Under the pieces are notes generated by a model, which was not told the origin of the DNA, searched no databases, and saw nothing but the letters and a program-made list of their open reading frames with translations. From assembly GCF_965139615.1 (NCBI RefSeq), contig NZ_CBCSIQ010000010.1, positions 1-64,000 on the forward strand: a DNA stretch of 64,000 nt. The letters are read 5' to 3'. Below, one piece after another: positions 58,746 through 64,000 of this stretch. Each line of letters starts with the position of its first letter. Within the stretch, counting starts at the first letter, position 1. Source of the stretch: Kerstersia similis. GTDB taxonomy: Bacteria; Pseudomonadota; Gammaproteobacteria; Burkholderiales; Burkholderiaceae_B. Position numbers and translations under genes: made by a program.

Positions 58746-61610
58746 ATGTTTTTCGACGACATGTTTGGTGCACGTCGATGCGCGGATACGCCTAGCCTTG
58801 CGGCAGGTCAGCCAGGGCCGGCAACTGCCGGCCTGGATGTTGCGATCATCACGGTGCTGCTTACTTGCGGACTGGGAGGCATGCCGATTGCCCAGGCACA
58901 GGAGGCGTCGTCAAGTGCTGGGCAAAAGGTGGTCTCGGGTAGTGCCGACAATGCCTATGCTGTGGTCAAAGAACATCAGTTCTACGATATTCCGGCCGGG
59001 GCGCTGAGCGCCGTGCTGGCCGAGTTCGCCGCTCGCTCCGGCGTGGCGCTGTCCTTCGATCCCTCAGTGCTAGAGGATCAAGCCAGTGCAGGCCTGCGGG
59101 GCCGGTTCGGCGTACGCCAGGGTTTCGAGCGGATTCTCTCTGGTAGCGGCTACGAACTGGTGGTGCGCACCAATGGTTATTCTCTGCGCCGTTCCCAGGC
59201 ACCCAGGGTGTCGGCCTTGACGCCCGTCGTCGTGCGCGGCGAGCATGACCCGCGTGACGACGCATACCGTACGGCAGCTTCCACCCACTACTTGTCACGC
59301 GACGACATCGAGCGTTTTCGTGGGACGTCGGTAGGCGACATTTTTCAGGGCATTCCCGGAGTGCTCGTCGGCGAGAACCGCAATAGCGGTGGCCTGGACA
59401 TCAATATCCGTGGTATGCAGGGCCAGGGCCGGGTACCGGTATTGGTGGACGGCGCCCGCCAGGAGACTACGGTCTATCGGGGTTATAGCGGCGCGGCGTC
59501 ACGCAGTTTCGTCGATCCCGATCTCATCGGTGGCATCGAGATTGAAAAAGGCCCGACGATGAATGCGCACGGCACCGGCGCCACCGGTGGCCTGGTAAGC
59601 ATGCGTACGATCGGCGCCAGCGACATCGTTAAGGAAGGCGAAACCTTCGGTGTGCGTGTACGCGGGACTGCCATCGGTAACAACAGCGGCTCGCCGTCGG
59701 CAGCAGGCACGCCCGGCGGCTACAACGTTGGCGTTAACAATGATGTCTATCGCACCAACTGCATGGAAGGGCTGGAATTCCTGTGCGAAGGCAACCTCAG
59801 CCTGGACAATCTGTCGTCGGATGAAACGATGGATCGGCCTGCGCTGCTACAGCCGAAAAGCTGGGCCGGCAGCATTGCGCTGGCGCAGCGTCTGGAATGG
59901 GCAGATTTCGTCGTGGCTTATGCCAAGCGCCGCCAGGGGAACTATTACGCCGGGACGCACGGTCCGGTGCCCTGGCTGGATCTTTCGGAAACCTATGAGC
60001 GCGGTTTTTATACCGAGGTCCGGCCGAAACTGGAAGGTGCCACTCGTTTTCGCGCAGGTGAACGGATAGCCAACACCAATTATGAGAGCGGTTCTTTGCT
60101 GCTCAAGGGCAAGTTCTTCCTGACCACGGATCAGGATCTGGAGCTGAGCTACCTGCGTTATCACAGCACCTACGGCGAACTGATGCCTTCACAACTGCGC
60201 GGCATCGGTGAAGTCCGGCAGACGCAGGGTAGCGAAGTTACGGCAAGCACCTATAGCGCGCGTTACCGCTGGAATCCTGCCGACAGCAGCGCGCTCGATC
60301 TGCGCGCCAATGTTTGGTACACCGATACCGACAGCCTCAGCGAAAGCTATGCGGAGGATGAACTGAATGCGGGTTTTTTCGACAATCTTGGTGCGCCTGA
60401 ACGGTATCAGCGCTTCGGCCTGGATGTCAGCAATACCTCACATTTCGGCCAGGACGAAGCAAGCTGGTTGCGCTATGGCTTTGCCGCTCAGCATGAAAAG
60501 CTGGGACCGCCTACGCCGCTGGAGCGCCGTGGTTCGTTCTTCGATTCCCATGCCGGCAAGCGCTGGGAGCTTAGCGCGTTTACGGCGGTGCAATGGAAAC
60601 CTTGGCGGCCACTGACGGTTGATGCCGGACTGCGCTATACCTGGTTCCGTTCCAAGGATGATACGCCGGTCTATACCTGGGTGAACGAGACGTTGCCCAG
60701 TGGCGTGGTGAATTCCTATTGTCGCGATGACGATGGCGATGGCCAGTGCGATACCACCAGGGCAAGCAATACCCGTGGTGGCGTGGCTCCTATCGTCGCA
60801 CTGACCTGGGAGCCGACAGAAGGCTGGCAGCTTTACGCTCGCTACGCCGAAGCCTACCGCATGCCCAGCCTGTTCGAGGGCACCTACGGGTTTTCTGTAT
60901 CGCCCTCGCAGGACATCAACCTGAAGCCCGAGCATGCAAAGAACCGGGAAGTCGGCGTGAACTACATGCTCGATGGCGCATTCCTGGAGCAGGATACGTT
61001 GCGCCTGCGCTTTGCCTACTTCCGCAATCACACCAAAAATTACCTGACCCGCACTTCACCCAATACCTGGGAAGCGGGCTATGGCCAGCAGTTCTACACG
61101 TTGCGCAATATCCGCAGCGCAAGTTTCCATGGGCTTGAAGTCTCGGGGCGCTATGACGCTGGCGGCTTTTTCGCTGACTTCGGCGGAACGCGCTACACGC
61201 ATATCGAGACTTGCCACTATGGCAGCTACCGGCGCGAGGAGTGCACGGACTACGGCATTGCCAACAGCTACATCAACAACATGATTCCGCCCAAGTGGCA
61301 TGCCAGCGCGACGCTCGGCGCCCGGTTGTTCGATCGGCGCCTGACGCTGGGTGTGCGGGGTACGTTCATGGGCGCACGCACGCGCCAGCCCGAATACAAC
61401 GACCAGACCAAGCAAGGTTCGCTGGCGCCGGTTCCCTGGCATGCCTATCGGGTGTTCGATGTCTTTGCCTCGTACCGCATCAACAAGGATTTCACCGTTG
61501 ATTTCAACATCGACAACATCACGGATCGTTATTACCTGGACGCGCTCAGCCTGGGGCGTGTGCCAGCGCCCGGGCGGACGGCACGTCTGAGTGTGACGGC
61601 GCAGTTCTGA
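58746..61610 (+). CDS. TonB-dependent receptor with STN domain, haem-receptor-like (module 2)
   Basis: A 954-aa outer-membrane receptor, paralogous to the module 1 receptor along its whole length. The signal sequence is unusual: a hydrophobic stretch (GLDVAIITVLLTCGLGG) starts only about 30 residues in, before AQA. STN covers about 76-145 (FYDIPAGALSAVLAEFAARSG). The plug (YLSRDDIERFRGTSVGDIFQGIPGV) is nearly the same as in module 1, and the barrel has AYRMPSLFEG, NLKPEHAKNREVG, a Cys-flanked DDDGDGQCD loop and CHYGSYRREEC. I chose the ATG at 58746, with aaagga upstream. Confidence 0.9.
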   Translation: MFFDDMFGARRCADTPSLAAGQPGPATAGLDVAIITVLLTCGLGGMPIAQAQEASSSAGQKVVSGSADNAYAVVKEHQFYDIPAGALSAVLAEFAARSGVALSFDPSVLEDQASAGLRGRFGVRQGFERILSGSGYELVVRTNGYSLRRSQAPRVSALTPVVVRGEHDPRDDAYRTAASTHYLSRDDIERFRGTSVGDIFQGIPGVLVGENRNSGGLDINIRGMQGQGRVPVLVDGARQETTVYRGYSGAASRSFVDPDLIGGIEIEKGPTMNAHGTGATGGLVSMRTIGASDIVKEGETFGVRVRGTAIGNNSGSPSAAGTPGGYNVGVNNDVYRTNCMEGLEFLCEGNLSLDNLSSDETMDRPALLQPKSWAGSIALAQRLEWADFVVAYAKRRQGNYYAGTHGPVPWLDLSETYERGFYTEVRPKLEGATRFRAGERIANTNYESGSLLLKGKFFLTTDQDLELSYLRYHSTYGELMPSQLRGIGEVRQTQGSEVTASTYSARYRWNPADSSALDLRANVWYTDTDSLSESYAEDELNAGFFDNLGAPERYQRFGLDVSNTSHFGQDEASWLRYGFAAQHEKLGPPTPLERRGSFFDSHAGKRWELSAFTAVQWKPWRPLTVDAGLRYTWFRSKDDTPVYTWVNETLPSGVVNSYCRDDDGDGQCDTTRASNTRGGVAPIVALTWEPTEGWQLYARYAEAYRMPSLFEGTYGFSVSPSQDINLKPEHAKNREVGVNYMLDGAFLEQDTLRLRFAYFRNHTKNYLTRTSPNTWEAGYGQQFYTLRNIRSASFHGLEVSGRYDAGGFFADFGGTRYTHIETCHYGSYRREECTDYGIANSYINNMIPPKWHASATLGARLFDRRLTLGVRGTFMGARTRQPEYNDQTKQGSLAPVPWHAYRVFDVFASYRINKDFTVDFNIDNITDRYYLDALSLGRVPAPGRTARLSVTAQF

Positions 61611-61721
61611 GCGGTTTGCTTTTGCGAGTTGCCGGCAGGATCCGCCCCGGCGTAGCGGGGGTCGGGAAAGCTATGTCCGGTGCCTATCCATGTTTCTACA
61701 TTGCAAGGGAATAGATAGACC

Positions 61722-64000
61722 ATGAAAGTCCCATTCCGAACATTCATGCTGGGCCTGAGCGCGTCGCTGCTGCTCGCGGCCTGCGGCGGCGGTGGTGGCG
61801 ATGATGGCGGCAGTAGTGCGCCAGTCGTCGAACGGCCTGTGGCGCGCGTCAACGCCAGCGCCGTCAAGGTGCAGGCCGGCGAGAGCGTGAGCTTTGACGG
61901 CTCCGCCAGCAGCAGCGTCAATGGAGGCTCGCTGAGTTATCAGTGGAGCCTGATCGCCCAACCCGATGGCAGTGCTGCGAAACTGGTGGACGCACAGTCT
62001 TCCGGGGCGACGTTGGCTACTGATTTGCCTGGTTCCTACAGCGTCAGCCTGGTGGTCACGGATGCCGTTGCAAGCAGTGACCCGGTGCATAGCACAATCA
62101 CTGCCGCGAACCCTAACCCGGTGGCGGTCGTGCCGACCGATATCAGTCAGCCGCCGGGCACGGTGCAGCTCGATGGCTCGGCCAGCCTGCCGCCGGATGG
62201 CGGAGATTTCTCCCGCCTGACCTATGCCTGGACGATCGAATCTGCGCCTGACGGCAGCGTGGCCGTACTGGATGATGCCAGCCTGGCGCAGCCGCGTTTC
62301 GAGGCTGCGCTGGACGGGGTGTACCGCGTCAGCCTGGTCGTTTCCTACGAAGGCAAGCAGAGTGCGCCGCAAGTCGTCACTGTGACGATTCGGACGTCCT
62401 ATCCGCCGCCGACGGCCAACGCAGGGACTGCACAGGAAGTGACGCGTGGTCAGCGGGTCGATCTTGACGGTTCCGCCAGTGCCAGCGCCGATGGTGCTGC
62501 GCTGCAGTACCGCTGGCGCCTGTCGCAGGCACCGGGTGCATCCACTGCCGTGCTGCAGGGCGCCGACACCTCGAAGCCCTGGTTCACGCCGGATGCTGCT
62601 GGTACCTATGTGGCTGAACTGTATGTTTACAACGGCACGGCGCGCAGCAATCGTGCCACGGTGTCGATCACGGTTGGCAAGCCTGCCAATGCCGCGAACA
62701 CGATTCCTGTGGCCATAATCGGCGCGCCGGATCTGTTCCCGGAGCGCGGCATTGCCAATGACGGTGTGTACGAGAAGGAACTGGCGACGCTGGTCACCAT
62801 GCCCAGCCTCTATTCCTATGATGCAGACGGCGATGCCCTGACGACCGAATGGACCGTCATCAGTGCGCCTGCGGCTTTCGATCCTAATACTGGTCTCGTC
62901 GTTGAAAAATCGTCGGCCAAGTTCCAGGCGCTGGCGCAGGAAGGCACCTATGTCTTCCAACTGCGTGTCAACGATGGCACCGAGTGGAGTGCACCGGTGC
63001 AGCAGACCTATTCCATCAAAAATGGCGCCAACCGCCGTCCGACCGCACTCGCCAATACGGTGAACAAGGCTTACTCGGCCGGCATTGGCGCGACGGTAAG
63101 GCTGGACGGTCAGGGCAGCACCGATCCTGACAACAACAGGTTGACCTATCAGTGGACGTTGCGCGAGCGCCCGGATGGCAGCACTGCCACGCTGGACAGC
63201 GCCAGTTCCGCCACCCCTTCGTTCAATGTCGACAAGGCGGGCCCCTATATTGCGTCGCTGCGTGTGACTGACGAACGTGGCTGGACCAGTACCGCCAGTG
63301 AAGTCCTGGTCATGGGTAAGGCACAGAACAATCCGCCCCAGGCGCGCTTGAGCAAGTACAACGTCTTGGGCGGGAACATGAGCGGTGCAGCGCTGTTCAC
63401 TGCTGATCAGCCCTTGCTGATCGGTATCAGTCATCAGGACACTTTCGCCAGCACGAACTACGATTCATGGAATGATTTTCGGCTGGAAGCCAACGCCTTC
63501 GATCCGGATGGCGATACGTTGACGTATCTCTGGTCTCTGGCGAGCGAACCGGCAGGCAACAAGTTCGAACGCAACCAGCGCCAGTGCTACAACGACTATC
63601 CGCGTACGGGAGTGACGCTGGCACAGTACTTCGACGCCATCCTGCGCTACCGGCAATGGACTTGCTCGACGCTGAGCCTGGCTCCCACGGTGACTGGTAC
63701 CTACCGTGTTGCGCTGGCGCTTAGCGATGGTGTGGAAATCGTGGGTCCGTACACCATCGACCTGTACGCCGCGACTCGGGCCGATTTTCCCACACTGCTG
63801 CTCGAGGACATGTACACCGGGCTGGCGCGTGAAGCGGATGGTGGTTCAGCTACCTATCCTCGCCAGCGTGCGTTGCCGTTCGAGCGCCAGAGCACCAGTT
63901 TGATATCTCGCCTCGCCATCAAGGAAAACACCGATAACGTGATTGCCACGTACCGGCTGACGGCGGCCGGTGGCGACTACACCATCGGGCAACTGGCTGC
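61722..64000 (+). CDS. PKD-repeat lipoprotein (module 2), cut by window end
   Basis: A partial gene, open to the last base, giving at least 759 aa. It starts MKVPFRTFMLGLSASLLLAAC, with lipobox LAAC and a glycine-rich linker (GGGGGDDGG) after the lipidated Cys. It has several PKD/Ig-like repeats (DGSASSSVNGGSLSYQWSL, DGSASASADGAALQYRWRL, DGQGSTDPDNNRLTYQWTL). The C-terminal part contains ADFPTLLLEDMY and YRLTAAGGDYTI, matching the C-terminal domain of the module 1 lipoprotein. It lies 111 bp after the receptor gene. Confidence 0.86.
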   Translation, partial: MKVPFRTFMLGLSASLLLAACGGGGGDDGGSSAPVVERPVARVNASAVKVQAGESVSFDGSASSSVNGGSLSYQWSLIAQPDGSAAKLVDAQSSGATLATDLPGSYSVSLVVTDAVASSDPVHSTITAANPNPVAVVPTDISQPPGTVQLDGSASLPPDGGDFSRLTYAWTIESAPDGSVAVLDDASLAQPRFEAALDGVYRVSLVVSYEGKQSAPQVVTVTIRTSYPPPTANAGTAQEVTRGQRVDLDGSASASADGAALQYRWRLSQAPGASTAVLQGADTSKPWFTPDAAGTYVAELYVYNGTARSNRATVSITVGKPANAANTIPVAIIGAPDLFPERGIANDGVYEKELATLVTMPSLYSYDADGDALTTEWTVISAPAAFDPNTGLVVEKSSAKFQALAQEGTYVFQLRVNDGTEWSAPVQQTYSIKNGANRRPTALANTVNKAYSAGIGATVRLDGQGSTDPDNNRLTYQWTLRERPDGSTATLDSASSATPSFNVDKAGPYIASLRVTDERGWTSTASEVLVMGKAQNNPPQARLSKYNVLGGNMSGAALFTADQPLLIGISHQDTFASTNYDSWNDFRLEANAFDPDGDTLTYLWSLASEPAGNKFERNQRQCYNDYPRTGVTLAQYFDAILRYRQWTCSTLSLAPTVTGTYRVALALSDGVEIVGPYTIDLYAATRADFPTLLLEDMYTGLAREADGGSATYPRQRALPFERQSTSLISRLAIKENTDNVIATYRLTAAGGDYTIGQLA

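Noticed and set aside
61671..63434. Minus-strand frame (587 codons) opposite the second PKD lipoprotein
   Set aside because: It lies antisense to PKD repeats and merely mirrors their repeat pattern.

Overview
The window looks like a chromosomal segment of a high-GC betaproteobacterium of the order Burkholderiales, most likely family Alcaligenaceae (Bordetella, Achromobacter or Kerstersia-like). This rests on the character of the 5S rRNA, the protein sequences, the perfect CIRCE element before groESL, and the ribBX-ribH-nusB-thiL-pgpA order. No species call is made. No insertion sequence, phage, integrase, tRNA or CRISPR array was recognised.

Layout. Positions 1-160 hold the end of an rRNA operon (5S rRNA and terminator). 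Positions 250-3850 hold a GNAT acetyltransferase, an IclR regulator, a six-copy 11-bp tandem repeat beside a strong terminator, and a two-gene dmpG/dmpF aldolase-dehydrogenase operon. Positions 4465-13865 form a sulfur-scavenging locus: one MetN-MetI ABC transporter, four different MetQ-type binding proteins and three flavin monooxygenases of desulfurisation families. On the minus strand, 17884 to 13937 is an alkylation-repair operon: alkB, alkA, ada and two tandem 2OG-Fe(II) oxygenases. Ada has lost three of its four zinc cysteines, and one of the two oxygenases has lost its iron-binding Asp. Positions 18140-20160 hold ssuD with an amidohydrolase-2 gene, again sulfur-related. Positions 20638-23768 hold a stand-alone trpB, a Pat/MddA-type acetyltransferase and a DAO-family FAD oxidoreductase.

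Positions 23870-49240 are mostly housekeeping: ChaN-like lipoprotein, nnrDE, AsmA, ferredoxin, coaD, rsmD, ftsY, CYTH-CHAD, ribBX-ribH-nusB, thiL-pgpA-pncC, a sensor kinase/FixJ-type regulator pair, pyrF, ndh, dgkA, a LuxR regulator, a histone-deacetylase-family enzyme and groESL. About 1 kb upstream of the two-component pair is sparse in genes.

Positions 49578-64000 hold two tandem copies of one four-gene module: ECF sigma factor (FecI type), anti-sigma sensor (FecR type), STN-containing TonB-dependent receptor with haem-receptor-like motifs, and a large PKD-repeat lipoprotein. The second lipoprotein runs off the end of the window. The consistent pairing of receptor and PKD lipoprotein under surface-signalling control is the best candidate here for a poorly described system, probably uptake of an iron source or a large ligand. 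The ligand cannot be read from the sequence.
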